The position numbers and the translations under genes are program-made. Shown in pieces: positions 1 to 6,816 of a stretch of DNA of 19,304 nucleotides. Position 1 is the first letter of the stretch; the number at the start of each line of letters is the position of its first letter. The DNA comes from Candidatus Brevibacterium intestinigallinarum (GTDB taxonomy: Bacteria > Actinomycetota > Actinomycetes > Actinomycetales > Brevibacteriaceae), in the NCBI GenBank assembly GCA_019117325.1, contig DWZY01000152.1, positions 1-19,304 on the forward strand. The letters are read 5' to 3'. Under the pieces are notes generated by a model. That model was not told where the DNA came from. It saw nothing but the letters and a program-made list of their open reading frames with translations, and searched no databases.

Positions 1-2
1 CC

Positions 3-266
3 TGCGGCGCGAACGCGCGCGCACGCAGCCTCGACCGGATCTACCACTACCTGGACGGCGAGCTGGAGCCCGGCGAGGTCGAGGCGATCAAGGCGCACCT
101 GCAGGGCTGCACGGACTGCAGCGGCGAGTACGAGATCGAGGCGCTGCTCAAGGAGCTCGTGCGCCGCTCCTGCACCGCCGGATCCGCACCCGAGGGCCTG
201 CGCGAGCGCATCCGCGAGCGCATCGTCATCGAACGGCGCACCACGATCATCCGCCGCACCAGCTGA
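3..266 (+). CDS. rsrA: Mycothiol-system zinc anti-sigma factor, RsrA-like (5' end missing)
   Basis: Seen: the open frame enters from the left edge and ends at TGA 264-266, giving 87 C-terminal residues. It contains H-x3-C-x2-C (His at 96-98, Cys at 108-110 and 117-119) after a helix with the RsrA-like pattern IYHYLDGEL, and a later Cys in VRRSC. Known: ZAS-family anti-sigma factors such as Streptomyces RsrA hold Zn through one Cys plus HxxxCxxC. Oxidation forms a disulfide and releases an ECF sigma factor (SigR/SigH) that drives thiol-stress genes. Inference: the partner sigma gene lies just left of the window. The only N-terminal Cys visible (codon 3-5) sits about five residues further from the LDRIYHYLD helix than in Streptomyces RsrA, so which Cys is the redox trigger cannot be fixed without the missing start. 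A strong hairpin follows 30 bases downstream. Confidence 0.88.
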   Translation, partial: CGANARARSLDRIYHYLDGELEPGEVEAIKAHLQGCTDCSGEYEIEALLKELVRRSCTAGSAPEGLRERIRERIVIERRTTIIRRTS

Positions 267-296
267 GCGGCTGATGCCCGGCCGGGCGACCGGTCA

Positions 297-346
297 GACA
301 GCAGGAGGGCCCGGAACCATCAGGTTCCGGGCCCTCCTGCGCTGTC
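297..346. terminator. Bidirectional terminator hairpin between rsrA and bL37
   Basis: The arms 301-318 and 323-340 are perfect reverse complements (18 bp) around the loop ATCA. An outer GACAGC/GCTGTC pair can extend the base with a small bulge. No long U-tract follows on either side, which is common for actinobacterial terminators. It lies downstream of rsrA (+) and of the bL37 gene (-), so it can stop both convergent transcripts. Confidence 0.8.
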
Positions 347-358
347 GCATGTCTCAGA

Positions 359-433
359 TCATGCGTTGGGGCGCTTGCCGTGGTTGGCGCCGCGCTTCTT
401 GCGGTCGCGACGCTTGCGTGCACGCTTGCTCAT
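359..433 (-). CDS. Large-subunit ribosomal protein bL37 (24 aa; AURKAIP1/COX24-like)
   Basis: Seen: ATG 433-431 to TGA 361-359 encodes 24 residues. It starts MSKRARKRRDRKK and ends ANHGKRPNA. Half the residues are Lys or Arg. AGGAG lies 7 bases before the ATG, a strong ribosome binding site. Known: mycobacterial bL37 is a 24-residue basic protein with the same RKRRDRK...ANHGKRPN pattern, bound to 23S rRNA; databases also label it AURKAIP1/COX24 domain protein. Inference: it acts in the large ribosomal subunit. A possible promoter on the minus strand is TTGTCG, 18 bases, AAAGAT (about 496-460), but this is weak. The gene is short enough to be skipped by automatic callers. The match to the family is close over the whole length, so I am fairly sure. 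Confidence 0.88.
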   Translation of the reverse strand: MSKRARKRRDRKKRGANHGKRPNA

Positions 434-469
434 AGTTCACTCCTCACTTCCGGTGGGTCATCTTTCCAC

Positions 470-482
470 ACGGGAGTCCCGT
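470..482 (-). terminator. Weak hairpin after the kgd/SGNH transcription unit
   Basis: ACGGG-AGT-CCCGT is a 5-bp stem with a 3-base loop, 36 bases past the stop of the SGNH-like gene and 37 bases upstream of the bL37 start. It may help end the kgd transcript or may be chance. It is far weaker than the 301-340 hairpin, so read-through from kgd into bL37 is possible. Confidence 0.25.
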
Positions 483-518
483 CCGACAACCGGCGGGGGC
501 TGACCGTGCGGTGGGTCC

Positions 519-1130
519 TCAGGCCTCGGCCAGTGCGTCCTCCACACCGAACCAGTCGAACCAGCCGCGGTGCAGGACCAGCCAGGCCATGAGCCCGTAG
601 CCCTCCTGCGCGGGGGTTCCGGCACGTGTCGACGCGAGCTCCCGCTGCCACACGGGGTGCGAGCGCAACGGGGTGAACGTGTCGACGTAGGGGATGCCGC
701 GGCGGTGCGCCACATCCGCGAAGCCCGTGTTGAACTCTGCCAGCAGTCGATTGCGGTCCGCATCGCGCACGGGTGCGGGGCCCACGACGAAGGCGGACAC
801 CTCAGCCGTGAGCGCGGAATCGAGGACGTTGGCGACGTTGAGGCGCGCACGGGCGACCGAGATGCCGGTCTCCGTGTCCCCGGCGCCCAGCCCCAGGACC
901 AGGCGGTTGTCCGAGGTGGGGGAGAAGCGGCGGGAGGCCTCGGTCATGCAGCGCTCCGCCAGCCCGGTCGAGTCCTCGTCCGGCGCCGCGAGCGTGTAGA
1001 AGTCCGCGGTGGGGACGGAGGGGTAGGTGCGCGCGGCGACACGGCCCACCCAGCCCAGGCCTCGGCCGTCGCCGTGGCCGGCGACCAGATGGTCGCCGAC
1101 CACGACGATGGACTGACGGGTGCGGGACAT
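519..1130 (-). CDS. SGNH/GDSL-fold protein with degenerate active site
   Basis: Seen: 203 aa from ATG 1130-1128, which overlaps the kgd stop as TGATG, so translation is probably coupled to kgd. The N-terminus IVVVGDHLVAGHGDGRGLGWVGR matches block I of SGNH hydrolases (GDSL), but the nucleophile Ser is His14. The block III G-x-N-D is GAGD, with Gly84 in place of Asn. The block V region (DGxHP in active enzymes) reads RAGTPAQEGYG, with Thr172 where His is expected. The later motif GYGLMAWLVLHRGWFDW is Trp-rich and intact. Known: Ser, Gly, Asn and His make the SGNH active site. Inference: the protein keeps the fold but probably does not hydrolyse esters by the usual route. No signal peptide is visible, so it is cytoplasmic. 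The coupling to kgd suggests a role near 2-oxoglutarate metabolism, but no function can be assigned. Confidence 0.75.
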   Translation of the reverse strand: MSRTRQSIVVVGDHLVAGHGDGRGLGWVGRVAARTYPSVPTADFYTLAAPDEDSTGLAERCMTEASRRFSPTSDNRLVLGLGAGDTETGISVARARLNVANVLDSALTAEVSAFVVGPAPVRDADRNRLLAEFNTGFADVAHRRGIPYVDTFTPLRSHPVWQRELASTRAGTPAQEGYGLMAWLVLHRGWFDWFGVEDALAEA

Positions 1131-4100
1131 CAGCGTGTGAAGACGCGCTCGATGAGGTCCGCCTGCTCCGCGTCGTGGACCTTCTTGAGGCCGGTCGCGG
1201 TGGAGGCGGAGGCGGCACGGGAGACGACGCGCAGCTCGCGGCTCACCAGCTCGGACAGGTGCGCGGCCATGAACGGCCAGGCGCCCTGGTTCTCCGGCTC
1301 CTCCTGCGCCCACACGATCTCTGCGTCCGCCGGGTACTGTCCCAGCACCTCGGCGATCGCCTCGTCGTCCAGCGGGTACAGCTGCTCGACGCGGACCAGA
1401 GCGGTGCGGGTGTCCTCGCGCTTGGTACGGTCCGCCAGGAGCTCCCAGTAGAGCTTGCCGGACACCAGCACGACGCGGTCGACGCTGCCGGCCTCGACGG
1501 ACTCGTCCGCGATGACCGGGCGGAAGCGACCGGTGGTGAACTGCTCGACCGAGGTCGCGGCCGCCTTGAGGCGCAGCATCGACTTGGGCGTGAAGACGAT
1601 GAGCGGGCGCTTCTCCTCCGCGTGCGCGTGGCGGCGCAGCAGGTGGAAGTACGACGCGCCGTCCGACGGGTTCGCGATCGTCATGTTGTCCTGCGCGGCC
1701 AGCTGGAGGAAGCGCTCGATGCGGGCGGACGAGTGGTCCGGTCCCTGACCCTCGTAGCCGTGCGGCAGCAGGAGGACGACGCCGGAGCGCTGCATCCACT
1801 TCTGCTCGGACGAGGAGATGAACTCGTCGATGATCGACTGCGCGCCCTGCATGAAGTCGCCGAACTGGGCCTCCCAGAGCACCAGGGCCTCCGGGCGCTC
1901 GACGGCGTAGCCGTACTCGAAGCCCATCGCCGCATACTCGCTCAGCAGGGAGTTGTAGATCCAGAAGCGGCCCTGGTCCTCGGACAGGTTGGCCAGCGGG
2001 GTCCACTCGTTGCCGTTCTCGTAGTCGACGAGGACGGCGTGGCGCTGGGTGAACGTGCCGCGGCGCGAGTCCTGGCCGGCCATCCGGACCGGGATGCCCT
2101 CCGTCAGCAGCGAGCCGAAGGCCAGCAGCTCGGCGAAGCCCCAGTCGATGCCGCCGGAGCGGGTCATCTCACGGCGCTTCTCCAGCAGGCTGCGGAGCTT
2201 CTTGTGGACGGTGAAGCCCTCCGGGATGTTCATGAACGCATCGCCGATCTGCTCGATGCGCTCCTGCGACACCGCGGTCTTGAGGGTGCGCAGACCCTCG
2301 ATCGCGCGGGACTCCTGGTGGATGCCGAACGCGGAGTCGTCGGTCGTCCGGGACTTCTCCGCCTCCTTCGTCTCTGCGAATGCGGACTCGAGCTTCGACT
2401 GGAAGTCCGCCAGGGCGTCCTTCGCCTCGTCCTCGGTGATCCGCTTCCGGCCCACGAGGGACTCGGTGTAGAGCTTGCGGACGGTGGGCTTCTGGTCGAT
2501 GAGCGAGTACATGACCGGCTGGGTCATCGACGGGTCGTCGCCCTCGTTGTGACCGCGACGGCGGTAGCAGACCAGGTCGACCACGATGTCGCGGTTGAAG
2601 GCCTGGCGGTACTCGAAGGCCAGCTGTGCGGCGCGGTAGACGGCCTCGGGGTCATCGCCGTTCACGTGGATGACCGGAGCGCTGATGATCTTCGCGACAT
2701 CGGTCGAGTAGTACGACGAGCGGGCCGAGGCCGGCGCCGTCGTGAAGCCGACCTGGTTGTTGATGACGACGTGGATCGTGCCGCCGGTCCGGTAGCCGCG
2801 CAGCTCCGAGAGGTGCAGCGTCTCCGCCACGACGCCCTGGCCCGCGAACGCGGCATCGCCGTGGACGAGGACGGGCAGCACGGGGAAGCCGGTCTGGTTG
2901 GGGTCGATGACGTCCTGCTTGGCGCGGGCGATGCCCTCGAGGACGGGGTTGACCGTCTCGAGGTGGCTGGGGTTCGCCGCGACGTAGACCTTCGTCGAGT
3001 TGCCGGCCGGCGAGGTGAAGGAGCCGTTCGTGCCCAGGTGGTACTTCACGTCGCCCGAGCCCTGGACAGCGCCCGGATCGGGGACGCCCTCGAACTCGCT
3101 GAAGACCTGTGCGTAGGACTTGCCGGCGATGTTGGTGAGGACGTTGAGGCGGCCGCGGTGGGCCATGCCGATCGTGACCTCGTCCATGCCGGAGTCGGCC
3201 GCCTGGTTGAGGATCTCGTCCAGGAGGACGATCGTCGACTCGCCGCCCTCCAGCGAGAAGCGCTTCTGCCCGACGTACTTCGTCTGCAGGAACGTCTCGA
3301 AGGCCTCGGCCGCGTTGAGGCGACCCAGGATGTGGCCGTGCTCCTCGCGGGTGAGCTCCTCGTGGCGGTACTCGAGCTTCGACTGGAACCAGCGGCGCTG
3401 CTCCGGGTCCGCGATGTGCATGTACTCGATGCCGGTCGTGCGGCAGTACGAGTCGCGCAGGATGCCCAGGATGTCGCGCAGCGGCAGCATCTTCTCACCG
3501 CCCAGGCCGCCGGTGGGGAACTCGCGCTCGAGGTCCCACAGGGTGAGGCCGTGGGTGTTGATGTCCAGGTCCGGGTGCGTGCGCTGGCGGTAGACCAGCG
3601 GGTCCACGTTCGCCATGAGGTGGCCGCGCGACCGGTAGGAGTCGATGAGCTCGATGACGCGCGCCGTCTTGTTGACGTCGTCGTAGTCGTCCGCCGCGAC
3701 GTCCGGGACCCAGCGGACCGGCTCGTAGGGGAGGCGCAGCGACGAGAAGATGTCGTCGTAGAAGCCGTCCTCGCCCAGCAGGAAGCCGTGGATCATCTTG
3801 AGGAACTCGCCGGAGCCGGCACCCTGGATGACGCGGTGGTCGTACGTCGAGGTGAGGGTCAGCACCTTCGAGATCGCCAGCCGGTTGACCGTCTCCTGGC
3901 TGGCACCCTGGAACTCCGCCGGGTAGTCGAGTGCACCGACGCCCACGATCGTGCCCTGGCCCACCGTGAGGCGGGGCATCGAGTGGACGGTGCCGATGCC
4001 GCCGGGGTTCGTGAGGGATGCGGTGGTGCCGGCGAAGTCGTCCGCCGTCAGCTTGCCGTCACGGCCGCGGACGATCAGGTCGTCGTACGCGTCGATGAAG

Positions 4101-4915
4101 GCGCGGAACGACAGCGTCTCCGCCTTCTTGATGTTGGGGACGAGCAGCGTGCGCGAGCCGTCCTTCTTGGGGACGTCGATCGCGATGCCCAGGTTCACGT
4201 GGCCCGGCTGCACCATGACGGGCTTGCCGTCCTGGACGTCGTAGTAGACGTTCTGGCTGGGGAACTCGCGCAGTGCCCGCACCATGGCGTACGCGATGAT
4301 GTGCGTGAACGAGACCTTGCCGCCGCGCGTGCGCTTGAGGTGCGAGTTGATGACGATGCGGTTGTCGATGAGCGCCTTCGCCGGCAGGGCGCGCACGGAG
4401 GTCGCCGTGGGGACCGTGAGCGAGTCATCCATGTTGGAGGCGATGAGCTTCGCAGGTCCGCGCAGCTTCGTGACGACGTCCTCGACGTCCTCCGCCTGGC
4501 CCCTGTTGCGGGCCGGGAGGTTGGAGGCTCCGGCTGACTTCGACTCCGCCTTGACCGTCTCCTCCTCAGCGGTCGCGGGGGTGACGCCGCGGTCCGTCGT
4601 CGTGTCCTTCGCGCCCGCGGACTTCGCCGGTGCCGGCGTGGTCGTGGGCGTCACCTTCTGCGGAGAGCCCTTCTGCGCGGCCGCGGCGGGCGCCTGCTTC
4701 GCTGAGGGCGCCTGCTGCGCTGCGGGGGCGGGCTTCGACGCCGGAGCCTCGGAGCCGTTGGTGCCACCGCCCGCGGCCTCGAACTTCTCGAACACGGGCC
4801 ACCAGGTCCTGTCGACGGAGTTCTTGTCGGACTTGTACTGCTCGTACATTTCCTCGACCAGCCACTGATTCGACCCGAAGTCGGCTGCGGAGGTCGTGGG
4901 GGTGTTCACTGACAC
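1130..4915 (-). CDS. kgd: Multifunctional 2-oxoglutarate decarboxylase / dehydrogenase E1 with fused succinyltransferase domain
   Basis: Seen: 1261 aa from GTG 4915-4913, close to M. tuberculosis Kgd (1231 aa) and C. glutamicum OdhA. In order: an N-terminal helix (SNQWLVEEMYEQY, 15-27) typical of E1o; an Ala/Pro/Lys-rich linker (about 50-145); an E2-type acyltransferase domain with catalytic His360 in TYDHRVIQG; then the ThDP-binding E1 region with His586 in AHRGRLNV, GDAAFAGQG and the ThDP motif INNQVGFTT. Known: this fusion joins the TCA-cycle ODH complex, using E2p (SucB/DlaT) and Lpd, and is inhibited by the FHA protein OdhI/GarA. It lacks the lipoyl domain. Inference: it is the main ODH E1 here. 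The GTG start has only a weak purine-rich site (AGAGGGCG) about 10 bases upstream; a second GTG two codons later is an alternative. The downstream SGNH-like gene is co-transcribed. Confidence 0.95.
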   Translation of the reverse strand: MSVNTPTTSAADFGSNQWLVEEMYEQYKSDKNSVDRTWWPVFEKFEAAGGGTNGSEAPASKPAPAAQQAPSAKQAPAAAAQKGSPQKVTPTTTPAPAKSAGAKDTTTDRGVTPATAEEETVKAESKSAGASNLPARNRGQAEDVEDVVTKLRGPAKLIASNMDDSLTVPTATSVRALPAKALIDNRIVINSHLKRTRGGKVSFTHIIAYAMVRALREFPSQNVYYDVQDGKPVMVQPGHVNLGIAIDVPKKDGSRTLLVPNIKKAETLSFRAFIDAYDDLIVRGRDGKLTADDFAGTTASLTNPGGIGTVHSMPRLTVGQGTIVGVGALDYPAEFQGASQETVNRLAISKVLTLTSTYDHRVIQGAGSGEFLKMIHGFLLGEDGFYDDIFSSLRLPYEPVRWVPDVAADDYDDVNKTARVIELIDSYRSRGHLMANVDPLVYRQRTHPDLDINTHGLTLWDLEREFPTGGLGGEKMLPLRDILGILRDSYCRTTGIEYMHIADPEQRRWFQSKLEYRHEELTREEHGHILGRLNAAEAFETFLQTKYVGQKRFSLEGGESTIVLLDEILNQAADSGMDEVTIGMAHRGRLNVLTNIAGKSYAQVFSEFEGVPDPGAVQGSGDVKYHLGTNGSFTSPAGNSTKVYVAANPSHLETVNPVLEGIARAKQDVIDPNQTGFPVLPVLVHGDAAFAGQGVVAETLHLSELRGYRTGGTIHVVINNQVGFTTAPASARSSYYSTDVAKIISAPVIHVNGDDPEAVYRAAQLAFEYRQAFNRDIVVDLVCYRRRGHNEGDDPSMTQPVMYSLIDQKPTVRKLYTESLVGRKRITEDEAKDALADFQSKLESAFAETKEAEKSRTTDDSAFGIHQESRAIEGLRTLKTAVSQERIEQIGDAFMNIPEGFTVHKKLRSLLEKRREMTRSGGIDWGFAELLAFGSLLTEGIPVRMAGQDSRRGTFTQRHAVLVDYENGNEWTPLANLSEDQGRFWIYNSLLSEYAAMGFEYGYAVERPEALVLWEAQFGDFMQGAQSIIDEFISSSEQKWMQRSGVVLLLPHGYEGQGPDHSSARIERFLQLAAQDNMTIANPSDGASYFHLLRRHAHAEEKRPLIVFTPKSMLRLKAAATSVEQFTTGRFRPVIADESVEAGSVDRVVLVSGKLYWELLADRTKREDTRTALVRVEQLYPLDDEAIAEVLGQYPADAEIVWAQEEPENQGAWPFMAAHLSELVSRELRVVSRAASASTATGLKKVHDAEQADLIERVFTR

Positions 4916-4941
4916 GGCGTTATTCGCCCTCTTCCACGGTA

Positions 4942-4969
4942 GGGAGGCTAGACAATGCCTCCCAGTCTA
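4942..4969. promoter_or_regulatory. Nested inverted repeats in the kgd-guaB1 divergent promoter region
   Basis: The 80-base gap between the divergent kgd and guaB1 starts holds two interleaved inverted repeats. One is GGGAGGC (4942-4948) with GCCTCCC (4957-4963). The other is TAGAC (4949-4953) with GTCTA (4965-4969). I could not assign a clear -35/-10 pair for either gene. The first repeat could be an operator shared by both promoters or an RNA hairpin near the 5' end of one message. Confidence 0.4.
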
Positions 4970-4995
4970 ACGAGCCAGCCCGAGGACGGAAGACC

Positions 4996-6570
4996 ATGGG
5001 TGACAATGGCCCTATGCGATTCATCACCGAGGCCCCCCGCCACGACCTCACATACTCCGACGTCTTCCTCGTGCCCTCCCGCTCGGAGGTCGCCAGCCGG
5101 TTCGAGGTGTCCCTCGAGACGGACGACGGCACCGGCACGACGATCCCCGTCGTGGCGGCCAACATGACCGCCGTCTCCGGCCGCCGGATGGCGGAGACGA
5201 TGGCGCGCCGCGGGGGACTGGCGGTGCTGCCGCAGGACATCCCGCTGGACGCCGCCTCCCAGACGCTCGCGTGGGTGAAGGAGCGCCACCCGCTGCTGGA
5301 GACGCCCATCCGGATGGGCCCGGACGACACCGTGCTCGAGGCCCTGCACCTCGTCCACCGGCGCGCGCACGGCGCCGTGGTCGTTGTCGATGACGACCGC
5401 CGGTTCCTGGGCACCGTCACCACGGCCCAGATGGAGTCGGTCGATCGCTTCACCCGGATGTCCGCGCTGCTGGACTCCTCGGGACCCACCGTGACCGTCG
5501 CGCAGCTGCGTGAGCGGGCCGCGGCCGTCGCCGAGGCCGGGGCCGGCTCCGGCGACTCGGCTGCGGCGGGTGCCCCGGGCCTCGGGAACGGGGTGGGGGA
5601 TGCGCGGGTGGCACTGCCGTCGCGCGCCCTGCTCGCCGACCTGTACGAGGACTTCGCGAAGCAGCGGGCGGAGTTCGTGCCCGTGCTGGACGGTGACCGC
5701 CTCATCGGGGCGCTCACCCCGCAGGCGCTGCTGCGCGCCTCGATCTACACGCCCGCGCTGGACGCCGAGGGGCGGCTGCGGACCGCGGCGGCCGTGGGTG
5801 TCAACGGCGATGCGCGCGGACGGGCGGAGGCGCTCGTCGAGGCGGGTGCGGACGTGCTGGTCATCGACACCGCGCACGGCCACCAGGAGAAGATGATCGA
5901 CGTCCTCGAGGCCGTGTCGGCTGCCTCTCTGGGCGTGCCGATCGTCGCGGGGAACGTCGTGACGGCGGACGGGGTCGAGGACCTCGTGGAGGCCGGGGCG
6001 ACGATCGTCAAGGTGGGCGTGGGCCCCGGTGCCATGTGCACGACCCGCATGATGACGGCGGTGGGCCGCCCGCAGTTCTCCGCGGTGCTCGACGCTTCGC
6101 AGCGCGCCCGGGAGCTGGGTGCGCACGTCTGGGCGGACGGCGGCGTCCGGTATCCCCGGGACGTCGCGCTGGCGCTGGCGGCAGGCGCGTCGCAGGTGAT
6201 GGTGGGCTCGTGGTTCGCCGGCACCTACGAGAGCCCGGGGGACCTGCTGACGGGTCCCGACGGCCGGCCGTACAAGGAGAGCTTCGGCATGGCGAGTGCG
6301 CGGGCGGTCGCAGCCCGCACCCGCACGGACTCCGCGTTCGATCGGGCGCGCAAGGGCCTCTTCGAGGAGGGGATCTCCTCCGGGCGCATGCCGATCGATC
6401 CGCAGCGCCCCGGCATCGAGGACCTGCTGGACGAGATCACCTCGGGCGTCCGCTCGTCGTGCACGTACGCGGGCGCTCGCACGCTTGCGGAGTTCGCGGA
6501 GCGCGCGGTCGTCGGGGTGCAGTCGAGCGCGGGGTACGAGGAGGGCCGTCCCGTCACCGGCGGCTGGTGA
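4996..6570 (+). CDS. guaB1: GuaB1-family IMP dehydrogenase-related protein (probable GMP reductase)
   Basis: Seen: 524 aa, a TIM-barrel IMPDH/GMPR protein interrupted by two CBS domains. DLTYSDVFLVPSRSEV is the conserved N-terminus. The CBS pair spans roughly residues 95-250. The catalytic loop is GPGAMCTTR with Cys348, followed by WADGGVRYPRD and GSWFAGTYESPG. Known: actinobacterial GuaB1 lacks IMPDH activity; the mycobacterial enzyme is a GMP reductase tuned by its CBS domains. Inference: this protein recycles GMP to IMP. It is about 40 residues longer than usual because of a Gly/Ala-rich insertion near 173-208, between the CBS repeats. Start choice: ATG 4996 has GAGGACGGAAG just upstream; ATG 5014 (MRFITE) matches the usual family N-terminus but lacks a ribosome site. 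The gene diverges from kgd and ends before a strong hairpin. Confidence 0.9.
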   Translation: MGDNGPMRFITEAPRHDLTYSDVFLVPSRSEVASRFEVSLETDDGTGTTIPVVAANMTAVSGRRMAETMARRGGLAVLPQDIPLDAASQTLAWVKERHPLLETPIRMGPDDTVLEALHLVHRRAHGAVVVVDDDRRFLGTVTTAQMESVDRFTRMSALLDSSGPTVTVAQLRERAAAVAEAGAGSGDSAAAGAPGLGNGVGDARVALPSRALLADLYEDFAKQRAEFVPVLDGDRLIGALTPQALLRASIYTPALDAEGRLRTAAAVGVNGDARGRAEALVEAGADVLVIDTAHGHQEKMIDVLEAVSAASLGVPIVAGNVVTADGVEDLVEAGATIVKVGVGPGAMCTTRMMTAVGRPQFSAVLDASQRARELGAHVWADGGVRYPRDVALALAAGASQVMVGSWFAGTYESPGDLLTGPDGRPYKESFGMASARAVAARTRTDSAFDRARKGLFEEGISSGRMPIDPQRPGIEDLLDEITSGVRSSCTYAGARTLAEFAERAVVGVQSSAGYEEGRPVTGGW

Positions 6571-6608
6571 GGATTATGGGCAGCCGGTGAGCGTTGCCGG
6601 CGGCTGAT

Positions 6609-6644
6609 GCTGCGCAGGGGCCGCGAGCGCGGCTCCTGCGCAGC
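6609..6644 (+). terminator. Terminator hairpin after guaB1
   Basis: The arms 6609-6624 and 6629-6644 pair over 16 bp, with one G-U wobble, around the loop GAGC. It sits 38 bases after the guaB1 stop. No U-tract follows, as is common in high-GC actinobacteria. It separates guaB1 from the CNNM gene pair. Confidence 0.8.
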
Positions 6645-6701
6645 TGCTGTGAACCGGACGCTCCCGCGGCGGATCGGTCCGTCGAGGGGTGCGGCGCAGG
6701 A

Positions 6702-6707
6702 TAGTAT
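6702..6707 (+). promoter_or_regulatory. -10 box (TAGTAT) of a leaderless transcript for the CNNM operon
   Basis: TAGTAT matches the TANNNT consensus. Exactly six bases (CCCCTC) separate it from ATG 6714, which is where transcription should begin, so the message would start at the start codon of the short ORF. No good -35 is visible (6678-6684 is poor). Confidence 0.6.
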
Positions 6708-6713
6708 CCCCTC

Positions 6714-6815
6714 ATGACGAGTGACAGTCCGTGCCGGCGTGAAGCCGGCTGCCCCGTCCTGACCTCCCCGCCGGAGTTCCTCCGGCCCTCACTGCGCTGG
6801 GGAGGGATCGCCTGA
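6714..6815 (+). CDS. Leaderless 33-aa leader ORF upstream of the CNNM genes
   Basis: Seen: ATG 6714 to TGA 6813-6815, 33 residues beginning MTSDSPCRREAGCPV and including a PP pair and SPPEFLRP. It stops one base before the ATG of the next gene. The ATG lies at the predicted transcription start. The ORF spans two perfect small hairpins (6733-6749 and 6770-6786) and an anti-Shine-Dalgarno. Known: leader peptides that overlap a masked ribosome site control the next gene through ribosome position, as in erm leaders, and Mg-transport genes in enterobacteria (mgtA, corA) also use leader ORFs. Inference: its translation opens the ribosome site of the membrane gene. The peptide resembles nothing I recognise, and it could instead be a chance ORF. 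Confidence 0.5.
   Translation: MTSDSPCRREAGCPVLTSPPEFLRPSLRWGGIA
6763..6805 (+). promoter_or_regulatory. Anti-Shine-Dalgarno / Shine-Dalgarno stem controlling the first CNNM gene
   Basis: CCTCCCC (6763-6769) is the exact reverse complement of GGGGAGG (6799-6805), the ribosome binding site 11 bases before ATG 6817. Between them the hairpin GCCGGAG-TTC-CTCCGGC (6770-6786) stacks directly on the anti-SD arm. Both elements lie inside the short leader ORF, so ribosomes translating that ORF would disrupt the mask. Confidence 0.55.
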
Positions 6816-6816
6816 C

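Noticed and set aside
1175..4537. A 1120-codon open frame antisense to kgd.
   Set aside because: It lies fully opposite a clear kgd reading frame and is rich in Arg, Val, Asp and Leu without any domain; long antisense frames are a normal side effect of high-GC codon use. The same holds for 13617-16004 and 17882-19264.
4942..4969. An H-type RNA pseudoknot from the two interleaved repeats.
   Set aside because: The order of arms fits, but the connecting loops would be 0 and 1 base across 5- and 7-bp stems, too short to span the grooves. Alternative hairpins or protein sites are more likely.
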